NCBI GenBank assembly: GCA_022794255.1
Contig: JAAWEL010000066.1
Span: 54,910-118,909, forward strand
Length of the DNA stretch: 64,000 nt
DNA from: Lachnospiraceae bacterium
GTDB lineage: Bacteria; Bacillota; Clostridia; Lachnospirales; Lachnospiraceae
Direction: 5' to 3'
In this document: piece by piece, positions 52,199 through 60,535 of the stretch
Position numbering within the stretch: the first letter of the stretch is position 1
Layout of the letters: every line of letters starts with the position of its first letter
Notes under the pieces: model-generated
What the model was told of the DNA's origin: nothing
Databases searched by the model: none
What the model saw: the letters and a program-made list of their open reading frames with translations, nothing else
Program-made: the position numbers and the translations under genes

Positions 52199-53092
52199 GT
52201 GAGAAATAACTGGCTGAGAGGAAGCATCCCGGCACTGGTGACTCCTTTGATGGAGGATGGTTCTCTGGATGAGAACAGCTTCTGCAGCCTGATTGTCCGG
52301 GCATTGTCATCGGGGTGTCAGGGAGTTATGATTCTTGGGTCTTGCGGAGAAGGAGCCACAGTAGACCGAAAGACCTTTGAACATGCAGTGGCAGCGGCAA
52401 GAGAAGTGTGTGAGGGCCGAGGGCTTTTGATTGTGTCTACAGGAGCCATCTCCGTGGACCGGGTGAAAGAGAATATCCGCTGTGCAAAGAAATGGAATGC
52501 AGATGCAGTGTTAAATATTCCGCCTATGTATTTTGATGAGACTCAAAAGGCCCTGAAGGATTATTTTCTGCGTCTGGCAGAATTTTCCCCGATCCCTACC
52601 ATGATTTATAATATTCCGTCTGTGACAAAAAATAATGTGGAGGCTTCCACGCTTATAGAACTGGGCAGACATGAGAACATAGTAGGGATGAAGGACAGCA
52701 GTGGGAGCCAGATTGCGCTTCAGCAGGTGGTACAGGAGATGAGAAGGGAGGGTTTCAGTGTATTTGTGGGAAGAGCGCCTTTAATCTGCTCCTCCATTCA
52801 GATGGGGGCAGCAGGCTCCATGACGCCAATTCCTAATCTGGATCCATCCTTAGAGCTTGACATTCACCGGTTTTTGGAGACTGGTCAGGTACAAAAAGCC
52901 ATCGATTTGCAGATGAGAGTGGCAAAGATCACAACCTTATTCGGGTATAAAAAGATGCCCATCAATGTAAACTTAAAAGGACTGATGTGGGCTCTGGGCC
53001 TTTGTGAACCTTACACAGCGGGGTTTGATCCGGTATTGCAGGAGCAAGAAGCGCAAATTTTAAAGGAAAGATATGAGAAGGAATGCTTGTAA
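52199..53092 (+). CDS. DapA/N-acetylneuraminate lyase family protein
   Basis: 297 residues, a class I aldolase of the dihydrodipicolinate synthase/NanA family. Motifs: GSIPALVTPL at the start, ILGSCGEGATV, YNIPS (active-site Tyr) and IVGMKDSSGS (Schiff-base Lys). Such enzymes join or split pyruvate and an aldehyde or sugar acid. Context with a tricarboxylate transporter and an N-acyl-amino-acid deacylase suggests catabolism of an acyl- or keto-acid compound rather than lysine synthesis. The GTG start follows AGGAGG with longer-than-usual spacing. Confidence 0.82.
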   Translation: MRNNWLRGSIPALVTPLMEDGSLDENSFCSLIVRALSSGCQGVMILGSCGEGATVDRKTFEHAVAAAREVCEGRGLLIVSTGAISVDRVKENIRCAKKWNADAVLNIPPMYFDETQKALKDYFLRLAEFSPIPTMIYNIPSVTKNNVEASTLIELGRHENIVGMKDSSGSQIALQQVVQEMRREGFSVFVGRAPLICSSIQMGAAGSMTPIPNLDPSLELDIHRFLETGQVQKAIDLQMRVAKITTLFGYKKMPINVNLKGLMWALGLCEPYTAGFDPVLQEQEAQILKERYEKECL

Positions 53093-53179
53093 ACAAAGTT
53101 TCATAATAAAAATACGTTCGGAGATTTGGCAGGAGCCCCAAAGGGATGTGTGCCGGCACGAATGGAAGGAGGAACAGGA

Positions 53180-54247
53180 ATGAAGAGAAGGAGAATGTTT
53201 TTTGCGGTGTTGCTGACTATGGCATTGGCGGGATGTGGTTCAAAGGAGACAGCAAAGGAGACGGCCCCAGCGGGGACAACTGCTCAGTCAGCTTCTGCAC
53301 AGGACAAGCAGGCAGAGGAGAAGCCTCAAGTGGAGGAAGCAGATAACAAGACATTGGATGGTTATCCGAAAAAGCCAGTGAAGATTTTGGTGCCCTGGGA
53401 TGCAGGCGGAGGCACGGATGTGTTTGTCCGGACCATGGCTACAGGAGCAGAGAAATATCTGGGTCAGCCGCTTAATATTGTAAACCGGGGAGGCGCCGGG
53501 GGAACCATTGCCACAACCGAATTTTTGAAGGAAAAGGGGGATGGCTACAGTATTATTTTTGAGGCAATCGGAGTGTTTTCCACCCAGCCTAAGATGAATC
53601 AGGTGTCTTATACAATCGATGACTTTAAGCCTGTTATCGGCACCAGTGTGGATCCGGTTATGTTAGTGACCACCACAGAGACAAATATCACTACCTTTGA
53701 GGAATTTGTGGAATATGCCAAGAATAATACCGTGAATTTTGGATTTACCGGCACAGGTTCCCTTCACCATGTGGCAAATTACGCCTTGTTTGGTGAGTTG
53801 GGGGCTGATGTAAACGGGGTGAACTACTCAGGAGGAGGAGAGCTGTTAGCAGCCATGATGGGGGATCACGTACAATTCGGTTCTCTGCACCCTGTAAATA
53901 TTATGTCCTATGAGGATGCAGATACTTTTGTGCCTCTTTTAGTCTACTCCAATGAACGGATTGCCCAGTATCCGGATGTGCCTACGGCAAAGGAAAAAGG
54001 CTATGATTTCGATTTTGAGGTCTGGAAATTCATCGCGGCTCCTAAGGATACGCCAGATGAGATCATTGAGTATCTGTATGAGGGCTTTAACAATATTTTA
54101 AATGACCCCCAGATCCGTCAGCTTTTGGAGGAAGGTGGCTCGGTGATGATGGAGAATAACCGGCCTGAGGAAGTGGAAAAAAAGCTGCGGGCCAATGTGG
54201 AGCAGACGGGAAAGGTGTTGGATGATCTGGGACTTTCCACCAATTAG
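53180..54247 (+). CDS. Tripartite tricarboxylate transporter binding protein (TctC family)
   Basis: 355 residues, an extracytoplasmic lipoprotein: MKRRRMFFAVLLTMALAG then lipid Cys at 19. A Ala/Thr/Glu-rich linker (about 23-58) precedes the Bug/TctC domain: VPWDAGGGTDVFVRTMA, NRGGAGGTIATTE and NGVNYSGGGELLAAM. Binds a carboxylate and delivers it to the TctAB membrane pair, encoded next. The ATG at 53180 follows AAGGAGGA. Ligand class is inferred from the family; citrate is only one option. Confidence 0.9.
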   Translation: MKRRRMFFAVLLTMALAGCGSKETAKETAPAGTTAQSASAQDKQAEEKPQVEEADNKTLDGYPKKPVKILVPWDAGGGTDVFVRTMATGAEKYLGQPLNIVNRGGAGGTIATTEFLKEKGDGYSIIFEAIGVFSTQPKMNQVSYTIDDFKPVIGTSVDPVMLVTTTETNITTFEEFVEYAKNNTVNFGFTGTGSLHHVANYALFGELGADVNGVNYSGGGELLAAMMGDHVQFGSLHPVNIMSYEDADTFVPLLVYSNERIAQYPDVPTAKEKGYDFDFEVWKFIAAPKDTPDEIIEYLYEGFNNILNDPQIRQLLEEGGSVMMENNRPEEVEKKLRANVEQTGKVLDDLGLSTN

Positions 54248-54263
54248 ATTGGGAGGGAATGAA

Positions 54264-54746
54264 ATGAAGATAAAGACGAATTTGTGGTCAGGTGTTTTGT
54301 TTCTGATTCTGGGAGTGGCAGCTTTGATTGTCATTCCCACACAGATTCCGGCCGGGAAGAACGCTTATGGCCCCAGGCTGTTTCCCTACATTGTTTCGGG
54401 AATCATGATTGCATCCAGTTTAGGACTTTTGGCAGGGGAGCTGTGGAGAGGGAAATTAGGGGACAAAAAAGACTTGGAGAAAGAAAAAAAGCCGGCTTCA
54501 GATTTAGGGGATATCACAGTTTTGGATACGTTTGAAATAAAGCGGGCAGGTTTGATGTTTTTGATTATGACAGCCTATATTTTTCTCATAGAGCCGCTGG
54601 GCTTTGTGATTTCTTCCCTTTTTTTTGTTTGGGGAATCCTGGCCTTTTTTAAATCAAGGAAATGGAGCTATTATGTGGTCTGCGGAGGGCTGGTGGTGCT
54701 CATCTATTATGGATTCAGGATTTTCCTCAAGGTATATCTTCCCTGA
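54264..54746 (+). CDS. Tripartite tricarboxylate transporter small subunit (TctB family)
   Basis: 160 residues with four membrane segments, the small TctB-type subunit. Pattern: a first helix LWSGVLFLILGVAALIV, the extracytoplasmic loop GPRLFPYIVSGIM, a cytoplasmic charged loop (KKDLEKEKKPASDLGD), and late helices with FVISSLFFVWGILAFF. Pairs with TctA. The ATG at 54264 has GGGAGGG upstream, 16 nt after the TctC stop. A longer frame starting within tctC is not used. Confidence 0.86.
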   Translation: MKIKTNLWSGVLFLILGVAALIVIPTQIPAGKNAYGPRLFPYIVSGIMIASSLGLLAGELWRGKLGDKKDLEKEKKPASDLGDITVLDTFEIKRAGLMFLIMTAYIFLIEPLGFVISSLFFVWGILAFFKSRKWSYYVVCGGLVVLIYYGFRIFLKVYLP

Positions 54747-54810
54747 AAACGGCAGACATTTATGTGAGAGTGCCCGGTGAGAGGGCTCTTAGCAGGAAAA
54801 GAGGTGTAGT

Positions 54811-56286
54811 ATGGAAGCTTTGATTCAGGCGCTTGGCACATCATTTTCTCCGATGAATCTTCTGTTTATGAATCTGGGAGTGGCGATCGGGATTGTGTTC
54901 GGAGCTTTGCCGGGGTTGTCCGGAGGGGTGGCTATTGTGCTCTTTATGCCATTTACCTTTTATCTGGATCCAGTGGTAAGCCTTTCCTGGCTGTTAGGGA
55001 TGTACTGCGGCGGCACCTATGGCGGATCGATCACAGCTATATTGATCAACACGCCGGGGACTGCGGCCTCCGCGGCAACAGCCATGGACGGCTATGCCCT
55101 GGCAAAAAAGGGAAAGCCAGTGAAGGCGCTTATGATCGCATTGGTGGCATCCTGCATTGGAGGGCTGGTAAGTACCTTTATGCTGATTTTTATCTCTCCG
55201 CTGCTTTCAAAGATTGCCCTGAAATTTGGCCCGGCAGAATACTTTTCCCTGGCAATTTTTGGCCTGTCCATCATCTCCGGGGTGAGCGGGAAAAATATTT
55301 TCAAAGGTCTTTTGATGGGATGTCTTGGCATGTTTGTCATTATGATTGGTATGGATCCCATGGACGGAGTGCAGCGTCTGACCTTTGGAAATCTTTATCT
55401 GGCCGGGGGCATTGATATGATCCCTGCGCTTATTGGATTGTTTGCATTGTCTGAGATGTTTAACAAGGCAAAGGGAATTGAGAAAATTGAAGTGACGGCA
55501 GATTTTAATCAGAAGGATGACCGTCTGTCCTGGGAGGATGTAAAGGGCTGTATGAAAACCATTGTAAAATCCAGTGGAATCGGCACAGTGATTGGAGCGC
55601 TTCCAGGAACCGGTGCAGCTATAGCATCCTTTCTCTCTTACAATGAGGCAAAGCGCGTATCCAAACATCCGGAGGAATTTGGCAGTGGCTCCATAGAAGG
55701 GATTGCGGCTTCAGAGGCGGGCAATAACGGGGTGACAGGTGCAACCCTGATTCCTCTTTTGTCTCTGGGAGTTCCCGGGGATATGGTTACAGCCATACTG
55801 GTAGGCGCCTTTTTGATGCAGGGATTAACCCCCGGCCCTACTCTTTTTAAAAATGATTTGCCTCTGGTATATGGTATTATGATCTCTCTTTTAGCGATCA
55901 ATGTGTTTATGTATATTCAGGGACGGTATTTCGTGAAATTATTTGCCCAGGTAAACCGGATCCCCATGCAGGCAATGATTCCGGTATTGTTTGTTCTGTG
56001 TGTGGTGGGAGTGTTTGTGGCCAACAATTCCATGTTTGATGTGAAGGTGATTCTGATATTCGGCGCATTGTCTTATGTGGCTGGGAAGCTGAAGCTTCCG
56101 GTGACTCCGCTGCTTTTAGGGATTGTTCTTGGACCAATGGCAGAACAGAATTTCAGAAGAGCATTGTCTTTGTCTAAGGGGAGCTTATGGATCTTTATCA
56201 CAAAGCCTATCAGCCTGTTTTTCCTTGTTCTGGTGGTAGCGACCATTGTGCTGTTTGTAAGGAAGAACCGCAAGGAAGATGCATAA
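54811..56286 (+). CDS. Tripartite tricarboxylate transporter large subunit (TctA family)
   Basis: 491 residues, about 11-12 membrane helices. TctA signature regions: GALPGLSGGVAIVLFMPFTF, LGMYCGGTYGGSITAILINTP and the second-half counterparts GALPGTGAAIASFLSYNEAK and LGVPGDMVTAILVGAF. These glycine-rich loops form the transport site. Together with TctC and TctB it makes a complete secondary carboxylate uptake system. AAAGAGGT precedes the ATG. The following amidohydrolase gene is 42 nt away. Confidence 0.93.
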   Translation: MEALIQALGTSFSPMNLLFMNLGVAIGIVFGALPGLSGGVAIVLFMPFTFYLDPVVSLSWLLGMYCGGTYGGSITAILINTPGTAASAATAMDGYALAKKGKPVKALMIALVASCIGGLVSTFMLIFISPLLSKIALKFGPAEYFSLAIFGLSIISGVSGKNIFKGLLMGCLGMFVIMIGMDPMDGVQRLTFGNLYLAGGIDMIPALIGLFALSEMFNKAKGIEKIEVTADFNQKDDRLSWEDVKGCMKTIVKSSGIGTVIGALPGTGAAIASFLSYNEAKRVSKHPEEFGSGSIEGIAASEAGNNGVTGATLIPLLSLGVPGDMVTAILVGAFLMQGLTPGPTLFKNDLPLVYGIMISLLAINVFMYIQGRYFVKLFAQVNRIPMQAMIPVLFVLCVVGVFVANNSMFDVKVILIFGALSYVAGKLKLPVTPLLLGIVLGPMAEQNFRRALSLSKGSLWIFITKPISLFFLVLVVATIVLFVRKNRKEDA

Positions 56287-56328
56287 GGATTGGATGGTTA
56301 TCTTAAATGACAGAAGGAGGGAAGCAAA

Positions 56329-57939
56329 ATGTATCAGTACATTTTTCGGGGCGGTCTGGTGATTGACGGCACGGGAAGCCCTGGATATACGGGGGATGTG
56401 GCCATACTTGGAGATAAGATCGCCAAGGTGGCGCCACAGATTGATGAACCGGCAGAGCAGGAGGTGGATGCGAGAGGGATGGTGGTGTGCCCAGGATTTA
56501 TTGATGTCCATTCTCACTCTGATATTTCTCTTCTTTATCACAACAATCCTGACAGCAAAATCTATCAGGGGATCACCACGGAGGTCACAGGAAACTGTGG
56601 CTTTTCTCCTTTTCCCTTAAAACAGGAGGAGCTGTGGCTGAAGAGAAGAAGAACCTCTCTGGCATTTATTGATGTGGATGCGGTGAGGTGGGACTGGGAG
56701 GATTTTGCAGGATATACGAGGAGGATGCAAACGGCAAAACCCAATGTGAATCTTGTGCCGCTTGTAGGATATGGCAGTATCCGGGCTGTTGTTATGGGGT
56801 ATGAGAACCGGAGGGCAACAAAAGAGGAGCTGGAGGAGATGTGCCGGATTTTGGAGGAGCACTTTTTGCAGGGAGTGGCCGGGGTATCCACAGGACTTGG
56901 GTATCCGCCGGACTTTTACGGCGATGAACGGGAACTGACAGAGATCGCCAGGGTGGCGAAAAGATATGGCCGGATTTTTGCCTTTCACGTGCGGGGGGAG
57001 AGGGCGACTTTGTTTCGGGCTGTGGAGGAGGTCATATCCATTGGAAGAAACAGCGGGGCAAAGGTCCATATCTCTCATTTAAAATGTGCAGGAATCCACA
57101 ACCGAAAGAGAAGCCAGGAGCTTTTGGATAAAATCGATGAAGCTGTGGCGCAGGGGGTGGATCTGACCTTTGACATGTATCCTTATACCGCAGGGAGCTC
57201 TAATCTGGGCCTTGTGTTTCCGCCGGATTGTCATGAGGGCGGGGTGGAAAACCTTTTAACTACATTAAAGGATCCCCTTAAAAGAGCAGAGATTCAGCAA
57301 AAGATGGAGCAGGGAACAAAGGAATGGAGCACAATGATCGGGGAATATGGGGGAGAAAACCTGATGGTGACGGCGCTTGAGGTTCACAAAGAATGCATTG
57401 GGAAACGTATCGCAGAGATTGGAAGGCTGTGGGGGTGCTCTCCTTCTGAGGCAGCCTGCCGCCTGATGGAGGAGGAATCAGGGAAGGTGGAGATGGTGAT
57501 TTTCCAGTGTGAGGAGACGGATATGGACCGGATCGGGGTTCATCCTGGCTGTCTGTATGGCACGGATGGTCTGGCAATGGGAGGACGGGGGAAAGAGATC
57601 CGGCAGATGCCCCATCCCAGATACTACGGCGGCTTTCCTCTGCTTATCAGCCTGTATGGGGGGACAGAAAAAGGGATGGAGCTGGAAGAGCTGATCAGCC
57701 GGATGACAGAGAAAGCTGCCCAGCGTTTTGGGATTTGCCGCCGGGGGAGGCTTGCCGCAGGATATTATGGGGATGTGGCGGTGTTTGACATAAAAAAGCT
57801 GCAGGCATTGGCATCCTATGAGGAACCTTGTCAGGTATCCCAAGGGATAGGATATCTTATGGTAAATGGATGTATGGAGATATGGGAAGGGAGAAAAACG
57901 GAGAGGACAAAAGGGGAATTGTGTACTGTTAAGATATAG
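56329..57939 (+). CDS. N-acyl-D-amino-acid deacylase-like amidohydrolase
   Basis: 536 residues, amidohydrolase superfamily, D-aminoacylase type. Metal ligands PGFIDVHSHSDI (H-S-H), the TEVTGNCGFSPFP Cys motif typical of this group, HVRGERATLFRAV, HISHLKCAG and DMYPYTAGSSNLG. The last barrel Asp is expected in YGTDGLAMGG. It hydrolyses N-acyl-D-amino acids to free acid and D-amino acid; the relation to the lyase and TctCBA in the operon suggests a carboxylate-linked substrate. AGAAGGAGG precedes the ATG. Confidence 0.86.
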   Translation: MYQYIFRGGLVIDGTGSPGYTGDVAILGDKIAKVAPQIDEPAEQEVDARGMVVCPGFIDVHSHSDISLLYHNNPDSKIYQGITTEVTGNCGFSPFPLKQEELWLKRRRTSLAFIDVDAVRWDWEDFAGYTRRMQTAKPNVNLVPLVGYGSIRAVVMGYENRRATKEELEEMCRILEEHFLQGVAGVSTGLGYPPDFYGDERELTEIARVAKRYGRIFAFHVRGERATLFRAVEEVISIGRNSGAKVHISHLKCAGIHNRKRSQELLDKIDEAVAQGVDLTFDMYPYTAGSSNLGLVFPPDCHEGGVENLLTTLKDPLKRAEIQQKMEQGTKEWSTMIGEYGGENLMVTALEVHKECIGKRIAEIGRLWGCSPSEAACRLMEEESGKVEMVIFQCEETDMDRIGVHPGCLYGTDGLAMGGRGKEIRQMPHPRYYGGFPLLISLYGGTEKGMELEELISRMTEKAAQRFGICRRGRLAAGYYGDVAVFDIKKLQALASYEEPCQVSQGIGYLMVNGCMEIWEGRKTERTKGELCTVKI

Positions 57940-57966
57940 CACGCAGGCTCAGCATTATCAAAAAAG

Positions 57967-57997
57967 CCACAGGCAAAAGTTTGCGTTTACTGTGGCC
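57967..57997. other. Hairpin between the amidohydrolase and phosphofructokinase genes
   Basis: GCCACAG and CTGTGGC form a stem around GCAAAAGTTTGCG, preceded by AAAAAA. A U-tract follows only when read on the minus strand, where no gene is known, so its role is unclear; it may end the IclR-controlled message inefficiently. Confidence 0.4.
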
Positions 57998-58013
57998 AGC
58001 AAAATGTAGAATA

Positions 58014-58042
58014 TTGCAGGAAAGTGGGGAGTGTGGTATGAT
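58014..58042 (+). promoter_or_regulatory. Promoter of the PPi-phosphofructokinase gene
   Basis: TTGCAG (58014-58019), 17-bp spacer, TATGAT (58037-58042), about 50 bp before the start at 58095. Confidence 0.62.
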
Positions 58043-58094
58043 GATATGCGGTAAAACCTGAAACGGTCAGGAAAAGGTGAAAGGGGATATTTGC

Positions 58095-59402
58095 ATGCCT
58101 GGGAAAAATATTATTGTGGGTCAGTCAGGCGGCCCTACTGCAGTAATCAATGCAAGCCTGTGCGGTGTAATTCGGGAGGGGCTTTCCCGAAAGGAGGAGA
58201 TAGGAAAAATCTATGGAATGATTCATGGGGTGGAGGGATTTCTGGAAGGAAGGTACATGGATCTGGGAGAAGAGCTTTCCAGGGAAGATCTGGAGGTTTT
58301 GCGGGTGACTCCGGCTGCTTATCTGGGATCCTGCCGCTATAAGCTGCCGGAAAATACAGAATCGGAGGTTTATTCCAGGCTGTTTGCAAGGTTTGATGAA
58401 CTGAACATCGGATATTTTTTTTATATTGGAGGCAATGATTCCATGGACACGGTCAGCAAGCTGTCCCGGTATGGGCAGCAAACCGGCAGTCCGATCCGCT
58501 TTGTGGGTATACCTAAAACGATTGACAATGATTTGATCCTTACAGATCACACACCTGGGTTTGGAAGTGCTGCCAAATATGTGGCAGCCACTGTGCGGGA
58601 GATTGTGCTGGATTCTTCGGTGTATCAGCAGAAATCCGTTACGATTATTGAGCTGATGGGCCGGCATACCGGATGGCTGACCGGCGCTTCCGTGCTGGCA
58701 AGAAAGTATAAGGAGGACAACCCGGCTCTCATATATCTGCCGGAGCGTACCTTTTCCTTAGAAGAATTTGCCAGAGATGTGGAGCGGGAGCTTGCTAGAC
58801 GGCGCTGTGTAGTGGTCTGTGTATCAGAGGGGATCGGGGACAAAGAAGGTACCTTTATCTGTGAATATGGGGAGAGAGAGCTGGCTGCCTGTCTGGGGAA
58901 GGAAACAGAAGAAGGGAGTTGGGACGGAAAAGAAGAGATTCTTTTGGACACCTTTGGCCATAAGATGCTCACTGGCTGTGGCAAAGTGTTAGAACGTTTT
59001 GTGCGGGAACGCTTTGGCGTTAAGGTTCGTTCTGTGGAGTTGAATGTGAGCCAGCGCTGTTCTGGGATGCTGGCTTCTCTGACAGATATCAGGGAGGCGG
59101 AAAAAGCCGGACAGATGGGAGTGGATTATGCCCTGAAAGGGGAGAATGGGGTGATGGTGGCATTTTCCAGGAAAGGAAGCGGCGCTTCTTATGATCTGGA
59201 TTATTCTGCGGTGGATGTAAATGAAGTATGCAACCAGGAAAAGAAGGTGCCCCTTTCTTGGATCTGCGAGAGAGGGAACGATATGGAGGAAGCATATGCA
59301 GAGTATGCCTTGCCTTTGATTCAGGGAACAGCTGCAGTTCCTGAGAGAAATGGTATACCCCAATATCTTTTCCGAAAACAATTTTTTTCTGAAAATGTAT
59401 AA
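58095..59402 (+). CDS. pfp: Pyrophosphate-type 6-phosphofructokinase
   Basis: 435 residues, phosphofructokinase fold. Two key positions point to pyrophosphate rather than ATP as phosphoryl donor: YIGGNDSMDT (Asp of GGND where ATP enzymes have GGDG or GGNG) and GIPKTIDNDL (Lys where ATP enzymes have Gly). Other motifs: VGQSGGPTAVINA at the start and ELMGRHTGWL. It converts fructose 6-phosphate and PPi to fructose 1,6-bisphosphate reversibly. The ATG at 58095 follows AAAGGGGA; an in-frame GTG at 58077 is less well placed. Own promoter upstream. Confidence 0.9.
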   Translation: MPGKNIIVGQSGGPTAVINASLCGVIREGLSRKEEIGKIYGMIHGVEGFLEGRYMDLGEELSREDLEVLRVTPAAYLGSCRYKLPENTESEVYSRLFARFDELNIGYFFYIGGNDSMDTVSKLSRYGQQTGSPIRFVGIPKTIDNDLILTDHTPGFGSAAKYVAATVREIVLDSSVYQQKSVTIIELMGRHTGWLTGASVLARKYKEDNPALIYLPERTFSLEEFARDVERELARRRCVVVCVSEGIGDKEGTFICEYGERELAACLGKETEEGSWDGKEEILLDTFGHKMLTGCGKVLERFVRERFGVKVRSVELNVSQRCSGMLASLTDIREAEKAGQMGVDYALKGENGVMVAFSRKGSGASYDLDYSAVDVNEVCNQEKKVPLSWICERGNDMEEAYAEYALPLIQGTAAVPERNGIPQYLFRKQFFSENV

Positions 59403-59440
59403 TCAGGGGAAAACTGGCCATACTTAAAAATGTATCGATG

Positions 59441-59533
59441 CTCTTTTAATAAAAAGAGTAGAAATACTTATCCTCCCCTTTTTGGTACCCTGTTCGCTGC
59501 GCTTTTAAGGTGCAACGGGCGGGGTATTTTTTG
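59441..59533 (+). ncRNA. Small RNA-like unit 1: C-rich segment plus terminator
   Basis: CTCTTTT (59441-59447) and AAAAGAG (59452-59458) form a small hairpin. A 23-nt segment (59461-59483) with core ACTTATCCTCCCC follows, then a hairpin whose outer arms are TACCC (59486-59490) and GGGTA (59522-59526), then TTTTTT. The 23-nt segment is identical to that of unit 2. CCTCCCC is complementary to Shine-Dalgarno sequences, as in Firmicute C-rich sRNAs. The terminator also serves the upstream phosphofructokinase gene. No protein is encoded convincingly. Confidence 0.5.
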
Positions 59534-59636
59534 TGGGGGAAATTCTGCAATGGGAACTGAAATTTTTAAAAATTTTGGTTTTGGATGTATAAGATTCCAT
59601 AGTAAGGGGATAATGAGATTAGTACCAAAGAAAAAA

Positions 59637-59706
59637 GAAATACTTATCCTCCCCTTTTTATCGCTCTGCTCATTACGTGTTATGTGGTGGGCGGGGCGAA
59701 TTTTTT
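59637..59706 (+). ncRNA. Small RNA-like unit 2: C-rich segment plus terminator
   Basis: The same 23-nt segment occurs at 59637-59659, followed by the stem TCGCTCTGCTCA (59661-59672) with TGGGCGGGGCGA (59688-59699), 12 bp including G-U pairs, and ATTTTTT. The hairpin sequence differs from unit 1 while the fold and the C-rich segment are kept, which is what one expects of duplicated small RNAs under selection. 5' end and promoter are not clear (GATAAT at 59609 is a candidate -10). Confidence 0.5.
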
Positions 59707-59893
59707 GCTGAACATTACCCTTCGTGGACAAGGAATGGAGAGATGTCATAGGGCAGTACATAGATACATAGGGATTGTCTGGCAGGATGGTTATAAAAAA
59801 AGCATGTTTAAAGGGCAGCGGAAACTGGCAGGGAGACCGTGAAGATCATAGAGGAGCATTGGCAGTACAGGAGAAAATTTTCGATTAAATAAA
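59707..59893. other. Non-coding stretch upstream of the SEC-C gene promoter
   Basis: No open frame with a ribosome-binding site and no further copy of the C-rich segment. GC is intermediate; nothing else is recognised. Confidence 0.4.
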
Positions 59894-59985
59894 TTGCAAA
59901 TTTTCAGGAAGTGTTATATACTAAGGAAATGACAGGGAGGACTGTGTGAGGATGGCTTCAAGATGAGAGGATCCCCACACCGTCC
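59894..59985 (+). promoter_or_regulatory. Promoter and structured leader of the SEC-C gene
   Basis: TTGCAA (59894-59899), 17-bp spacer, TATACT (59917-59922). Downstream, GGAC-t-GTGTG-a-GGAT (59939-59953) pairs with ATCC-c-CACAC-c-GTCC (59971-59985), a 13-bp stem with two symmetric single mismatches. The ribosome-binding site is some 20 nt further, so the stem is a 5'-leader element, function unknown. Confidence 0.6.
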
Positions 59986-60017
59986 CATAAAAACAAAATT
60001 GAGAAAGGATGCAGATC

Positions 60018-60527
60018 ATGGCATTATTGGAGACTTGGAGGAATCTTGCCTATGGCAATGGTTCCAATGATAAAGAGAAGCAGAGACTGTGGGATGGATA
60101 TTTCGCTATTGAAAAGGGGATTTATGAGAAGATTCTTTCTAATCCCACAGAGGTGATTACCGGTACGGTAAAGGAGCTGGCAAAGAAGTATGACACAGAG
60201 ATTTTGATCATGACTGGCTTTTTGGACGGAATCAATGAGAGCTTAAAGGATTACGAGAATCCTATCGACACCATGGAGGAGGATACCCCGGTAAAGATCG
60301 AGATTGATCCGGAGAAACTTTACTACAATATGGTGGCGGCCAAGGCAGAGTGGCTGTATACCCTGCCCCAGTGGGACGGGATTTTAAGCGAGGAGCGCAG
60401 AAAGGAGCTCTATAAGGAACAAAAGGCTTCCGGCACGATCCGCAAGGACAAAAAGGTATTCCCCAATGATCCCTGCCCCTGCGGAAGCGGGAAAAAGTAT
60501 AAAAAGTGCTGCGGAAGGAACGCATAG
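60018..60527 (+). CDS. SEC-C motif protein
   Basis: 169 residues. Residues 1-140 are mostly helical ([38 protein letters not shown]). The C-terminus is a zinc-binding SEC-C motif, [18 protein letters not shown], as in SecA and many small proteins, where it contacts ribosomes or protein partners. Its own promoter and a long leader hairpin precede it. The ATG at 60018 follows AAAGGATG; an ATG at 60009 is too close to the site. The methyltransferase gene begins 8 nt after the stop. Confidence 0.86.
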   Translation: MALLETWRNLAYGNGSNDKEKQRLWDGYFAIEKGIYEKILSNPTEVITGTVKELAKKYDTEILIMTGFLDGINESLKDYENPIDTMEEDTPVKIEIDPEKLYYNMVAAKAEWLYTLPQWDGILSEERRKELYKEQKASGTIRKDKKVFPNDPCPCGSGKKYKKCCGRNA

Positions 60528-60535
60528 AGACGAAG

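Noticed and set aside
57967..57997. Terminator after the amidohydrolase gene
   Set aside because: The stem is followed by CAGCAAAATG on the plus strand; the T-run exists only on the minus strand, where no gene ends.
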